Shown in pieces: positions 8,011-16,567 of a stretch of 64,000 nt of DNA. This stretch comes from Sandarakinorhabdus limnophila DSM 17366 (lineage in GTDB: Bacteria; Pseudomonadota; Alphaproteobacteria; Sphingomonadales; Sphingomonadaceae), in assembly GCF_000420765.1 (NCBI RefSeq), contig NZ_ATVO01000005.1, positions 124,001-188,000 on the forward strand, written 5' to 3'. The number at the start of each line of letters is the position of its first letter. Within the stretch, counting starts at the first letter, position 1. Below the pieces are notes generated by a model, which had not been told where the DNA came from, did no database searches, and saw only the letters and a program-made list of their open reading frames with translations. Position numbers and translations under genes: made by a program.

Positions 8011-9315
8011 TCAGACCGGATAAATCGGGAAACGCGCGCACAGCGCCCGCACCCGCTGGTTCACCGCCTTTTCCACTTCAACATTGCCATCATGCCCATT
8101 GGCGGCCAGCCCGTCCAGCACGTCGGCAATCATGTCGCCAATGGCCTGGAACTCGGCAATGCCGAAACCGCGGGTGGTGCCGGCCGGCGAGCCGACGCGG
8201 ATGCCGCTGGTCTGGGTGGGCGGCAGCGGATCGAAGGGCACGCCATTCTTGTTGCAGGTAATGCCGGCGCGCTCCAACGCTTCATCGGCCTGCTTGCCGG
8301 TAATACCCTTGGGCGTCAGGTCGATCAGCGCCAGGTGGGTATCGGTGCCGCCAGCCACCACGGCGCAGCCGCGCTCCACAAGCCGCGCCGCCAGCGCCTG
8401 CGCGTTGGAGATCACGGCCTTCGAATAATCCTTGAAGCCCGGCTGCAGCGCTTCGCCAAAGGCGACCGCCTTGGCGGCGATAACGTGCATCAGTGGACCG
8501 CCTTGCAGCCCGGGGAACACCGCGCTGTTGAACTTCTTGCCCAGTTCGGCATCGCGGGAAAGGATCATGCCGCCCCGGGGCCCACGCAGCGTCTTGTGGG
8601 TGGTGGTCGTCACCACGTCGGCATGCGGGATCGGCGACGGATGGATACCCGCGGCCACGAGGCCGGAAAAATGCGCCATGTCCACCAGCAGACGGGCGCC
8701 TACCTTGTCGGCAATGGAACGGAAACGGGCGAAATCGATGATGCGCGGATAGGCGGAACCACCGGCAATGATCAGCACCGGCTTGTGCTCCACGGCCAGG
8801 CGCTCGACCTCGTCATAATCGATCAGATGGTCTTCACGGCGCACGCCATATTGAATGGCGTTGAACCATTTGCCGCTCATCGCCGCCTTTGCACCGTGGG
8901 TAAGGTGGCCGCCGGCATCCAAGCTCATGCCCAGGATGGTGTCGCCGGGCTTGGTGAGCGCCAGCATCACGGCGCCATTGGCCTGCGCGCCGGAATGCGG
9001 CTGCACGTTGGCGTAGGCAGCGCCGAAAAGCTCCTTGGCGCGGTCGATCGCCAGCTGTTCCACGATATCAGAGGGATGGCAGCCCTGATAGTAACGCTTG
9101 CCGGGATAACCTTCGGCATATTTGTTGGTGAACACCGATCCTTGGGCTTCCAGCACGGCGCGGGAAACGATGTTCTCCGACGCGATCAGTTCGATCTGGT
9201 TCTGCTGGCGGTCAAGCTCGGCGGCAATCGCAGCGGCCACAGCAGGATCACTCACCGCAGCCGGCGTTTCGAAGAAGCCATCGGGGCGGATTTCCGTAAC
9301 GGGACGGGTGCTCAT
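8011..9315 (-). CDS. glyA: serine hydroxymethyltransferase GlyA
   Basis: GlyA is a PLP enzyme that interconverts serine and glycine and charges tetrahydrofolate with one-carbon units. Visible motifs are IELIASEN near the N-terminus, [15 protein letters not shown], the PLP-lysine segment [16 protein letters not shown], and the C-terminal [16 protein letters not shown]. An upstream in-frame codon exists, but MSTRPVTEI is preferred because GAGGAG precedes it and orthologues begin there, giving 434 aa. It starts 11 bp after rpiB, so the two form an operon. Confidence 0.96.
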   Translation of the reverse strand: MSTRPVTEIRPDGFFETPAAVSDPAVAAAIAAELDRQQNQIELIASENIVSRAVLEAQGSVFTNKYAEGYPGKRYYQGCHPSDIVEQLAIDRAKELFGAAYANVQPHSGAQANGAVMLALTKPGDTILGMSLDAGGHLTHGAKAAMSGKWFNAIQYGVRREDHLIDYDEVERLAVEHKPVLIIAGGSAYPRIIDFARFRSIADKVGARLLVDMAHFSGLVAAGIHPSPIPHADVVTTTTHKTLRGPRGGMILSRDAELGKKFNSAVFPGLQGGPLMHVIAAKAVAFGEALQPGFKDYSKAVISNAQALAARLVERGCAVVAGGTDTHLALIDLTPKGITGKQADEALERAGITCNKNGVPFDPLPPTQTSGIRVGSPAGTTRGFGIAEFQAIGDMIADVLDGLAANGHDGNVEVEKAVNQRVRALCARFPIYPV

Positions 9316-9326
9316 TCTGCTTCTCC

Positions 9327-9755
9327 TCAACCCAATTTGGCGACGCGCCCGGCATGGCGGCCACCTTCGAACGGCGTGTTCAGAAATTCGGCCACACAAT
9401 CACGGGCGGTCTCGATGCCGATTATCCGGCTGCCCAGCGCGATGCAATTGGCATCATTATGCTGACGGGCCAACCGCGCCATCAAGCCGCTGGTCACCAG
9501 CGCACAACGGGCGCCGGCAATGCGGTTAACGGCGATGGAAATGCCGATGCCGCTGCCACAAACGGCAATGCCCTTTGCGGCGCGGCCCTGCGCCACCGCC
9601 TCCCCCAGCGCATGGCCGAAATCGGGATAATCGACACTGGCCTCGCTACCGGGCCCCAGATCGAGCACATCGTGGCCCTGGTTGCGCAATTCTTCGGCCA
9701 GCATCACCTTCAAGGCGTATCCGGCATGGTCGGAAGCAAGGGCAATCGTGGGCAT
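9327..9755 (-). CDS. rpiB: ribose-5-phosphate isomerase B
   Basis: RpiB interconverts ribose-5-phosphate and ribulose-5-phosphate in the pentose phosphate pathway. The protein has [10 protein letters not shown] at the N-terminus, the catalytic Cys in [14 protein letters not shown], and RHNDAN-like [12 protein letters not shown] with the conserved C-terminal GGRHAGRV. At 142 aa it is typical. It is the first gene of the rpiB-glyA-(membrane protein)-nrdR-trmJ run. The LacAB/RpiB family also includes allose-6-phosphate isomerases, but the glyA neighbour favours RpiB. Confidence 0.95.
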   Translation of the reverse strand: MPTIALASDHAGYALKVMLAEELRNQGHDVLDLGPGSEASVDYPDFGHALGEAVAQGRAAKGIAVCGSGIGISIAVNRIAGARCALVTSGLMARLARQHNDANCIALGSRIIGIETARDCVAEFLNTPFEGGRHAGRVAKLG

Positions 9756-9794
9756 CGGGGGCGACTCCGGAAGAGTGCCCGCTCTCTAGCCGCA

Positions 9795-10487
9795 TCACAC
9801 CGCCGTGCCAACCAGCCTGCCAATTCCTGCCGTCAGCGCCATCGCCAGCGCGCCCCAGAACACCACGCGCACCACCGGCCGCAGCGGCGGCGCGCCACCG
9901 GCCTTGGCGCCGACATAACCCAGCAGCCCAAGGAACAGGATCGAGCCGCTACCCTGCCCCAGCGCCATCATGTTCATCGGCAGCAGCACGGCGAGCAGCA
10001 GCGGCAGCGCCGCCCCCACGGTGAAGGTGCCTGCCGATGCAAGCGCGGCAACCACGGGGCGGGCCGTGGTGATATCGGTGATGTTCAGTTCGTCGCGAGC
10101 GTGCGCCGCCAACGCATCATGCGCCATCATCTGGCTGGCCACCTTGTGGGCGGTTTCGGCATCGACGCCGCGTGTCACGTAAATGGCCGCAAGCTCTTCA
10201 TGTTCATGTTCGGGACTGGCGGCCAATTCCGCCCGTTCACGCGCCAGATCCGCACCTTCGGTATCGGCCTGGCTGCTGACCGAGACATATTCCCCCGCCG
10301 CCATCGACATGGCGCCAGCCACCAGCCCGGCGATGCCCGCCACTAACAGCGCCGGTCGCTCCGCCCCCGAGGCGGCGACGCCCAGGATCAGGCTGGCAGT
10401 GGAGACAATCCCGTCGTTCGCCCCCAGCACGGCTGCCCGCAGCCAGCCGGCACGGGCAACAAGATGGGTCTCGCGGTGGCTGCGCAT
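9795..10487 (-). CDS. VIT1/CCC1-type Fe2+/Mn2+ transporter
   Basis: A 230-aa membrane protein of the VIT family, which moves ferrous iron or manganese. The N-terminal helix pair contains the family signature GANDGIVSTASLILGVAA and AGAMSMAAGEYVSVSSQ. A soluble helical insert with many Glu residues (ERAELAASPEHEHEEL) fits the metal-binding loop, and three further helices follow with the family's PLLLA/GYVGAKAGG ends. It is monocistronic and runs away from the downstream plus-strand SnoaL-like gene. Confidence 0.9.
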   Translation of the reverse strand: MRSHRETHLVARAGWLRAAVLGANDGIVSTASLILGVAASGAERPALLVAGIAGLVAGAMSMAAGEYVSVSSQADTEGADLARERAELAASPEHEHEELAAIYVTRGVDAETAHKVASQMMAHDALAAHARDELNITDITTARPVVAALASAGTFTVGAALPLLLAVLLPMNMMALGQGSGSILFLGLLGYVGAKAGGAPPLRPVVRVVFWGALAMALTAGIGRLVGTAV

Positions 10488-10669
10488 GGATCCTCCGGCG
10501 TTGTGGCCTGTGTTTATCGGTCACCGCGTCCAGCTACGCAATCGGGGGTGCTGCCGGGTTGACAGGCCTGACCGGGCCATTTGCCCAATGGCGACTGCGG
10601 GTGAGATTGAGGCATATTCTGCCAACGGCGCGCATGACGCGGGCCCCACAGATATGGATCGAACCAGCC

Positions 10670-11044
10670 ATGGCCAGCACCACCAGCCACGCCAATATCG
10701 TGCAACGCGGATGGGAGGCGGTGGGCCGCGGCGATTGGGACACGCTGATCGCGGACTATCTGCCCGACATGCTGTTCGTGATGCCCGGCCAGACTGACAT
10801 GCTGCACGGCACGGCGGCATTTCGCGGCGCGCTGGAAAACCTGGGCGCTGCCCTGCCGCCGGGTTTCGAGATCACCGGCCTGCGGCAGATTTCGGATGGC
10901 GATGAGGTCGTCTCCATCCTGAACTGGGCCAGCACCAAATGTGCCGGCGGCAGCCAGCTTGCCGTGCTGTTCCGCTTTGTGGGTGACAAGATCAGCGAAG
11001 AACGCTGGTTTGTCGATACGGTGCAGTGGAAGGCCTGTTTTTAG
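10670..11044 (+). CDS. SnoaL/NTF2-like protein
   Basis: A 124-aa cone-fold protein of the SnoaL-like (NTF2) superfamily. Typical features are the opening helix (IVQRGWEAVGRGDWDTLIADYLPDM), the FVMPG.. strand, the mid-protein GTAAFRGALENL helix and the closing strands ending in WFVDTVQWKA. Family members bind or isomerise small molecules; no catalytic residues can be assigned. An upstream in-frame codon at 10559 was rejected because the extension is Arg-rich and unrelated to the fold. It ends in TAG, a stop otherwise rare in this window. Confidence 0.75.
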   Translation: MASTTSHANIVQRGWEAVGRGDWDTLIADYLPDMLFVMPGQTDMLHGTAAFRGALENLGAALPPGFEITGLRQISDGDEVVSILNWASTKCAGGSQLAVLFRFVGDKISEERWFVDTVQWKACF

Positions 11045-11070
11045 ACCGGGGGCTGACCGGGGCAGGCGGG

Positions 11071-11092
11071 AATCGCCCCCACGGGCGTTTTC
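11071..11092 (+). terminator. possible weak terminator after the SnoaL-like gene
   Basis: CGCCC at 11074-11078 pairs with GGGCG at 11083-11087 across a CCAC loop and is followed by TTTT. The stem is only 5 bp. The rest of the ~290-bp gap up to the OmpA-like gene shows no other clear element. Confidence 0.35.
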
Positions 11093-11336
11093 CCCACTAC
11101 GCCTGAACGTCACAACACCCCCGCCGTGGCGGCACGGCTTGTCGCGCCCTGCGCACCGTTCAACCGCGCTTTGGCCTGCTGTGCCAACCATGTTCATTCG
11201 GCAGCAATGGCGACAGGACGGAAGTGCACAACGGCAGCAATGGCCAAGGGCGACGAGGTTGCCCGATTACAGGGTTTGGCATGCCATCAGGGGCACCGGC
11301 AGCCGCGCCGCAACCGAACTGCAAGGGATTAAGCCG

Positions 11337-12194
11337 ATGAACATCATGACCAGAACAGCCAGTACGACAGCGATCATGCTCGCTATGGCCGTAGCCGCAC
11401 CAGTCGCCGCCCAGAATGCACCCACCGTGCCCGACGCCCCCAACACTCAGACCGTGACTGGCGAACGTCCGCAGCCTGGCCCCGAAATCAAGGGCATCAT
11501 TTCGGCGCGCAGCGGTGATCGCATGGCGGTGACCGCCGAAGATGGCACCAAGACCATCATCAGCATCGACGACGCCACCCAGGTGAAGGGCAGGACCGGC
11601 CTGTTCGGCGGCAAAGGCAAGTTCGGCGCCGCCTCGCTGATGAACGGCCTGCCAGTGACGGTGAAGACACTGCAGGCCGGCGACGCGCTGGTGGCCAGTA
11701 TCGTTACCTTCCGCGGCAATGATTTCAAGACCGCCGCCATGATCCGACAGGGCACGGCGCAAGGCTTTGAAGAACAGTCCGCCGCCACTGCCGCGCTGCG
11801 CGGCCGCGTTGCCGATATCGACAATTACAACGTGAAGGCCACCACAAACGTCTATTTCGACACCGGCAAATGGATCCTGTCAGATCAGGCCAAGGCCGAA
11901 TTGTGCAATGCTGCGGCCACAGCCGAAAAGACACCCAACGCGCTGCTGCTGGTGGTCGGCTACACTGATTCCGTGGGCGACGAGGATTACAACCAGGAAC
12001 TGAGCGAAAAACGGGCCAGCCGGGTGTTGGCACATCTGCAGCAGGTGTGCCGCTGGAAACAATTCCGCACCCTCACGCCCAGCGGCATGGCCGAATCCGA
12101 TCCGGTGGCCGACAACAGCACCGATGAAGGCAAGGCCCAGAGCCGCCGCGTTGCCGTCAACGTGTTGGTAAGCAAGGCTGTCGACGGACTGTGA
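11337..12194 (+). CDS. OmpA-family cell-envelope protein
   Basis: The 285-aa product begins with a signal peptide (MNIMTRTASTTAIMLAMAVA ending at AAQ). Residues ~45-140 form a small beta-rich domain (GIISARSGDRMAVTAEDG, TIISIDDATQVKG) that resembles DUF5666-like barrels. The C-terminal ~115 residues are an OmpA peptidoglycan-binding domain (VYFDTGKWILS, VVGYTDSVGDEDYNQELSEKRASRV, and R149-type RRVAVNV). It should tether to the cell wall in the periplasm. The start was chosen for the signal peptide and the AAGGGA ahead of it. It has no operon partner. Confidence 0.85.
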   Translation: MNIMTRTASTTAIMLAMAVAAPVAAQNAPTVPDAPNTQTVTGERPQPGPEIKGIISARSGDRMAVTAEDGTKTIISIDDATQVKGRTGLFGGKGKFGAASLMNGLPVTVKTLQAGDALVASIVTFRGNDFKTAAMIRQGTAQGFEEQSAATAALRGRVADIDNYNVKATTNVYFDTGKWILSDQAKAELCNAAATAEKTPNALLLVVGYTDSVGDEDYNQELSEKRASRVLAHLQQVCRWKQFRTLTPSGMAESDPVADNSTDEGKAQSRRVAVNVLVSKAVDGL

Positions 12195-12245
12195 TCGAAC
12201 TGGCGGGCGGCAGGATTGGCCTGCTGCCCGCTTATTCGTCCCTGT

Positions 12246-13289
12246 TCATTCGAACGTCAGATCACCCGTCTCCGGCACTTCGAAATGCCGCGCCACATCG
12301 TCGTCGCTGATCGCCTCGAGCGTGGCGGGCTGCCACTTGGGATTGCGATCCTTGTCGATCAGTTGGGCGCGGATGCCTTCGAAGAAATCATGGCCGTTCC
12401 GGATTTCGCACACCATGCGATATTCGTTGATCAGCGCGTCCTCGATCTCCACTCCGCGCGCGGCGCGCAGGCCGGTGAGGCTCAGCTTGCAGCTGATCGG
12501 GGACATGCGGCGGATGGTGGCGGCCTGTTCCTGTGCCCAATCATCGCCGGCATCCAGACTGGCCATGATGTCTTCCATCCGGTCATGACCAAAATGATAA
12601 TCGATGGCATCGCGATACGCGGCGAGCGACGGTTCTCCAGCGACTTCGTCGAACGCGGCCAGCACTTCGGCCAACGGCTCGTGGCTAGTGGCGAGCAAGT
12701 CGCACAGGGTCGGCAGATGCTGTGACAGCACATAATGGGTGGCGATCCCGCAATAGCGCAGATCCGCCGCCTTCAGCCGCGCGCCGGTGAGCGCCAGCCA
12801 GGTACCAATCTCGCCGGGCAGTTTCGCCAGCGCATGGGTGCCGCCGACATCGGGGATCAGGCCGATGCCGGTTTCGGGCATGGCGAACAGCGTGCGTTCG
12901 GTAGCGATGCTGTAGGGGCCGTGGATCGAGAGGCCCACGCCGCCGCCCATGGTGATGCCGTCGATCAGCGCCACCCACGGCTTGCCGCAACGGGCGATGG
13001 CCTGGTTCATGCGATATTCGTCGTGGAAGAACGACTCCCACAAGGCCCGGTTCTGCCGGCCCTCGCGGCCGAGAAGCGCAACATCGCCGCCTGCGCAGAA
13101 CGCCCGCTCGCCGGCGCCGTCGATCACGATGTGTTGCACCTCGTGGTCGCCCATCGCATCGATGACGGCGCGATGGATGGTCACGGCCATCGGGTGGTTG
13201 AGTGCATTGAGCGCCTGCGGCCGGTTCAGCGTGATCCACAACGCATGGCCACGGCGTTCAACCAGGACTTCGGGTGCGGTTTCGGTCAT
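12246..13289 (-). CDS. enoyl-CoA hydratase/isomerase family, 3-hydroxyisobutyryl-CoA hydrolase-like
   Basis: A crotonase-fold protein of 347 aa, longer than simple hydratases and matching 3-hydroxyisobutyryl-CoA hydrolase (valine catabolism). Visible: NRPQALNALN, the oxyanion loop CAGGDVALLGREG, GITMGGGVGLSIHGPY, the catalytic Glu region PETGIGLIPDVGGTHAL, and the HIBCH C-terminal extension (DFFEGIRAQLIDKDRNPKWQP). The gene overlaps the upstream thioesterase stop, so both are translated from one message. A 3-hydroxyisobutyrate dehydrogenase family gene, a possible next step, lies at 53.3 kb. Confidence 0.9.
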   Translation of the reverse strand: MTETAPEVLVERRGHALWITLNRPQALNALNHPMAVTIHRAVIDAMGDHEVQHIVIDGAGERAFCAGGDVALLGREGRQNRALWESFFHDEYRMNQAIARCGKPWVALIDGITMGGGVGLSIHGPYSIATERTLFAMPETGIGLIPDVGGTHALAKLPGEIGTWLALTGARLKAADLRYCGIATHYVLSQHLPTLCDLLATSHEPLAEVLAAFDEVAGEPSLAAYRDAIDYHFGHDRMEDIMASLDAGDDWAQEQAATIRRMSPISCKLSLTGLRAARGVEIEDALINEYRMVCEIRNGHDFFEGIRAQLIDKDRNPKWQPATLEAISDDDVARHFEVPETGDLTFE

Positions 13290-13738
13290 TGGCGGTCCAC
13301 CAGCTTGCTGGGGCCATCCAGTTCGATCGGGATGGCCGACGTGGTGAGGCGGGCGAGCAAAGTGCCCTCCTCGTCGAACAGATCTGCTTCCATGAAGGCG
13401 ACGCGTTTGCCCAGCTTCAGGCAGCGGCCTTCGGCATAGAGCGGCACACCGGCCTTGGCAGGCGCAAAGAAGCTGGTTTTCAGCTCGATCGTCGGGATGC
13501 CGATGCGCTTGCCGCTCTTGATGATGGCCGCAAACGCGGCGGCATCATCCAACATGGCAACCACGATGCCGCCCTGCACATTGCCCATAGGGTTGCGGCA
13601 GGCATCGATCGGCTGAAACTTCATCTTCACCCGACCGGCGGCGCTGTCGATCTCGAGAATCTCCTGCCCCAGGATCGCAGCAGTGGGCGGCACGAAGCGG
13701 TTCATGCGCGCTTTCAGATCGTCGTCGTTCAGGGCCAT
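13286..13738 (-). CDS. hotdog-fold thioesterase (PaaI/YiiD type)
   Basis: A 150-aa hotdog thioesterase that should hydrolyse acyl- or aryl-CoA. The family signature helix reads NPMGNVQGGIVVAMLDDAAAFAA, with the paired strand IPTIELKTSFFAPAKAGVPLYAEGRC. The frame extends upstream, but MALNDDDLKARMNRFVPP starts where relatives do. It overlaps the HIBCH-like gene by 4 bp and lies 7 bp after murI, so the three probably form one operon in the order murI, thioesterase, hydrolase. Confidence 0.88.
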   Translation of the reverse strand: MALNDDDLKARMNRFVPPTAAILGQEILEIDSAAGRVKMKFQPIDACRNPMGNVQGGIVVAMLDDAAAFAAIIKSGKRIGIPTIELKTSFFAPAKAGVPLYAEGRCLKLGKRVAFMEADLFDEEGTLLARLTTSAIPIELDGPSKLVDRQ

Positions 13739-13745
13739 TACGGTC

Positions 13746-14534
13746 TCACCTGCTAATCTTGAGGCCATAGCGGTGCAGCGCCGGTGCCAGCGCGTCAACC
13801 TGTTCGTCATGCCGAGTGAACAGCGCAGGACCGCGCCCTTCACCCTGGCGCCCGCGGTCGCCAAGCAAATGGGCCACCCGCCGGGCGATGCCGGGCCCGC
13901 CGTCGACAAAGCCCATCCCCGGCGCTGCCGCCTGCAACTGCGGCAGCAGCAGCGGGAAGTGGGTACAGGCCAGCACGATCTGATCGATGCGCTCGCCGCC
14001 CTTCTGGCTGGTCAGCCCCGCCAGTTCCGGCGCAACGTCCGCTGCTGTCACCGGTTCGCCCCGCAAATGCGCTTCGGCAAGCTCCACCAGCCGCGCAGAT
14101 CCGTGCAGCAGCACCGTGCAATCGGCGGCATGATCGGCGGAAAGCCGCGCCACATAGGGCTGGCGCACCGTCGCCATCGTGCCGAGCACGCCGATTACCC
14201 GCGATTTCGACATTTCCGCCGCCGGCTTGATCGCCGGCACCGTGCCAACCACCGGCACGTCCAGCACCGCCCGGGCGTGGGCCAGCGCGATGGTGGAGGC
14301 GGTGTTGCAGGCAATCACGATCAAGTCCGGCTGCAACCGTTCAGTGAGCCGGCCGAGCAACGCACACACCCGTGTGGCCACCTCCATCTCGGTCTTGGTG
14401 CCGTAGGGAAAGCCTGCATTATCCGCGACATAGCTGATATCGATGGCCGGCAGCGCCGCGCGTACGTCATCAAGCACGGACAAGCCGCCCACGCCGGAAT
14501 CCAGCATCAGAACATGCGTGATGGCCGCCTCCAT
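13746..14534 (-). CDS. murI: glutamate racemase MurI
   Basis: MurI makes D-glutamate for peptidoglycan. Both catalytic cysteines are in place: IACNTAST near residue 75 and LACTHFPLL near 185. The N-terminal LMLDSGVGGLSVL and the FPYGTKTE motif are also intact. At 262 aa it is normal. It is the first gene of a short minus-strand operon and is divergent from a PEP-CTERM protein gene about 185 bp away. Confidence 0.96.
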   Translation of the reverse strand: MEAAITHVLMLDSGVGGLSVLDDVRAALPAIDISYVADNAGFPYGTKTEMEVATRVCALLGRLTERLQPDLIVIACNTASTIALAHARAVLDVPVVGTVPAIKPAAEMSKSRVIGVLGTMATVRQPYVARLSADHAADCTVLLHGSARLVELAEAHLRGEPVTAADVAPELAGLTSQKGGERIDQIVLACTHFPLLLPQLQAAAPGMGFVDGGPGIARRVAHLLGDRGRQGEGRGPALFTRHDEQVDALAPALHRYGLKISR

Positions 14535-14718
14535 GCAAGCTTTGCCCGGCTCATGTCATGGCTGGCGGCAAAAGGCAAAACGCGCCGCAAAATCGTGCTC
14601 AACAAAGCATGAATTGGCTTTTTCAGCCCTGAAATTTTCCAGCATCCGCCTTCAACATCGGTGACCAGTATCCGGTTTCGGGTGCTGCCGGCGAATGGAA
14701 CAAAAGGGAAAAAGCGCG

Positions 14719-15564
14719 ATGTTCAGGCAGATCATCATCGGAACCGCCGCCCTGTTCGGGTTGGCCAGCACCGCCCAGGCCACGGTGGAGATTTCCACCA
14801 CCGCCCGTGGCCTGTTCAGCAGCGTGCGCGTGGTTGGCCAGCCGCTCACCTCGGTCGGGCCGGTTGCTCCCGTCAGCGGCCGCACCTCGCCCGGCTATGC
14901 GCTGAACAACAGTGCTGCCTCGCTGGCCGCCAGCGTCGGTCTGGGTACGGTCTCCGGCGTCACCGCCACGCTTGGCCTGAACAGCGGTGCCATCGCCACC
15001 GCGGCCAGCGCCAACGGCACCACCCCGATTGACACCAGCAGCGGCAGTGCCAGCGCCACGGTGAGCAATCTCGATGTTGGGCTGGTCACCAGCCTGCTGG
15101 GCGTGCCGACATCGATCCTCTCGCTCACTGCCGGCCAGGTGCAATCGGTCACCACGGTCGACAAGCTTGGCGGCACAACCTCGTTTGTCGGCGGGTCACT
15201 CTTCTCCAACCTCGCGCTCAGCGTCAACGGTAGTTCGGCATTCAGCCTTGGCAGCAACGCGCAGGTAGCCCCCAACTTCGTCGCCTTTAACCAAAATGGC
15301 CTGAAAGTGAGGCTGAATCAGCAGTTTGCCAGCAACTTCGATAGCACGCGGGTGCTGATCACCAACGCCATCGGCATCAGCTTCACCAACTATCTGCTCG
15401 ACGGCCGCAGCCTTTCCGGCAGCATCACCGTTGGCCAGTCGCTGGCTGAGTTCATGGACAGCAGTGGCGATCCGGTGCCGGAACCGGCCAGCTGGGCGCA
15501 GATGCTGGCCGGTTTCGGCTTCGCTGGTGCCGCTGCCCGCCATCGCCGTGCACTGAGGGCTTGA
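14719..15564 (+). CDS. secreted PEP-CTERM (PEPxxWA) sorting-domain protein
   Basis: A 281-aa exported protein. It has a signal peptide (MFRQIIIGTAALFGLASTAQA), a Ser/Ala/Gly/Thr-rich beta-type body of low complexity without a named domain, and a C-terminal sorting signal: PEPASWAQMLAGFGFAGAAA then RHRRALRA. PEP-CTERM proteins are handled by the exosortase/archaeosortase system and usually belong to the cell surface or exopolysaccharide matrix. No exosortase gene is in the window. The start follows AAAAGGGA. The regulators PrsR and PrsK are encoded 10 kb downstream. Confidence 0.9.
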   Translation: MFRQIIIGTAALFGLASTAQATVEISTTARGLFSSVRVVGQPLTSVGPVAPVSGRTSPGYALNNSAASLAASVGLGTVSGVTATLGLNSGAIATAASANGTTPIDTSSGSASATVSNLDVGLVTSLLGVPTSILSLTAGQVQSVTTVDKLGGTTSFVGGSLFSNLALSVNGSSAFSLGSNAQVAPNFVAFNQNGLKVRLNQQFASNFDSTRVLITNAIGISFTNYLLDGRSLSGSITVGQSLAEFMDSSGDPVPEPASWAQMLAGFGFAGAAARHRRALRA

Positions 15565-15597
15565 CCTGCGGCCACGGCCTGCGGCTATGCCCAGTGC

Positions 15598-16479
15598 ATG
15601 GCCGAAACCACCACCATAACTGATACGGATTGGCCGCCGCCGCTGCCCGATGCCAGTGGTTTCGTAGCACCACCTGTGCCGGGCGTTGGTGGGGCGCTGG
15701 CGCGCCTTGCCCGCGCGCTGGCGGCGGATCCCGGCGGTGGCCGGCGGGTGGCGGCACGCGGTTTGTGGTTATTGGCGGTCGCAGCGCTATGCGTGCCGCT
15801 GCACATGGCCTGCCGGCGCCTCGGCCTGCCCTCGCCCTGGGCCCGCCGTTTTCTGGGCTGGAGTGCACGCGCCTGCGGCATCCGGGTGCGCAGCATCGGC
15901 CAGCCGGTGGCCCGCGATGTCTTCTACATCGCCAATCATCTCAGCTGGACCGACGCGCTCATCCTGGGCGGTCAGACCGGCACCGTTTTCGTGGCGCAGG
16001 ACGGCATCGCGATCTGGCCCGGCCTCGCCTTCATCTGCCGCCTGAACGACACCATCTTCGTCAACCGCAGCGACCGCATGGGCGTACCGGCCCAGATCGC
16101 CGCCATGCGCACGCAGTTCACCCGCCACAGCCGCATCGCCATGTTCCCCGAAGCCACCTGTTCCGATGGCCGCCGCCTGCTGCCGTTCAAGGCGCCGCTG
16201 TTTGCCATGCTGATCCCGCCCCCGCCGGGCGCCACGCTGCAACCCGTAGTTATCGATTGCGATGAAGCCGGCCGCGACCTGGCCTGGGTCGGCATGGAAA
16301 CCGGCGCTGCCAATGCGTGGCGGCTGCTGTCCCGCCCCGGCACCTGGGAAGCCCGCGTGCATTTCCTGGAACCCTTCAGCCCCGCCGACACGCCCGACCG
16401 CAAGGCGATTTCCGCCCGCGCCCGCGCCGCCATTGCGGCGAAATTGTCGGAAACGCTGGGCGGCCGGCCGGTAGCGTGA
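15598..16479 (+). CDS. lysophospholipid acyltransferase (PlsC family)
   Basis: A 293-aa glycerolipid acyltransferase. The catalytic HX4D motif is present as NHLSWTDA, and the substrate motif reads FPEATCSDGRRLLPFK, an Ala replacing the usual Gly of FPEGT. An N-terminal membrane segment (GLWLLAVAALCVPLHMACRRLG) follows a Pro-rich cytosolic stretch. It probably transfers acyl chains to lysophosphatidic acid or an ornithine/other lipid acceptor at the inner membrane. The neighbours give no extra clue to the substrate. Confidence 0.88.
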   Translation: MAETTTITDTDWPPPLPDASGFVAPPVPGVGGALARLARALAADPGGGRRVAARGLWLLAVAALCVPLHMACRRLGLPSPWARRFLGWSARACGIRVRSIGQPVARDVFYIANHLSWTDALILGGQTGTVFVAQDGIAIWPGLAFICRLNDTIFVNRSDRMGVPAQIAAMRTQFTRHSRIAMFPEATCSDGRRLLPFKAPLFAMLIPPPPGATLQPVVIDCDEAGRDLAWVGMETGAANAWRLLSRPGTWEARVHFLEPFSPADTPDRKAISARARAAIAAKLSETLGGRPVA

Positions 16480-16567
16480 TCGCGGCGCGGCCAAGAGACT
16501 GACATTCCTGACCGTGGTGCGCGGCCTGTCACCACGCTAGACGTGGAAGACACTGCTCGAAAAGATC

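Noticed and set aside
7111-9465. A 784-codon open frame on the plus strand
   Set aside because: It lies antisense to trmJ/nrdR/glyA. In this GC-rich genome the opposite frames stay open by chance, and its translation matches no family.
14535-14718. Possible sigma-54 (-24/-12) promoter upstream of the PEP-CTERM gene, expected for a PrsR target
   Set aside because: GG and GC elements with the 10-bp spacing needed were not found; TTGGC-type matches have the wrong spacing. The other two PEP-CTERM genes gave the same result.
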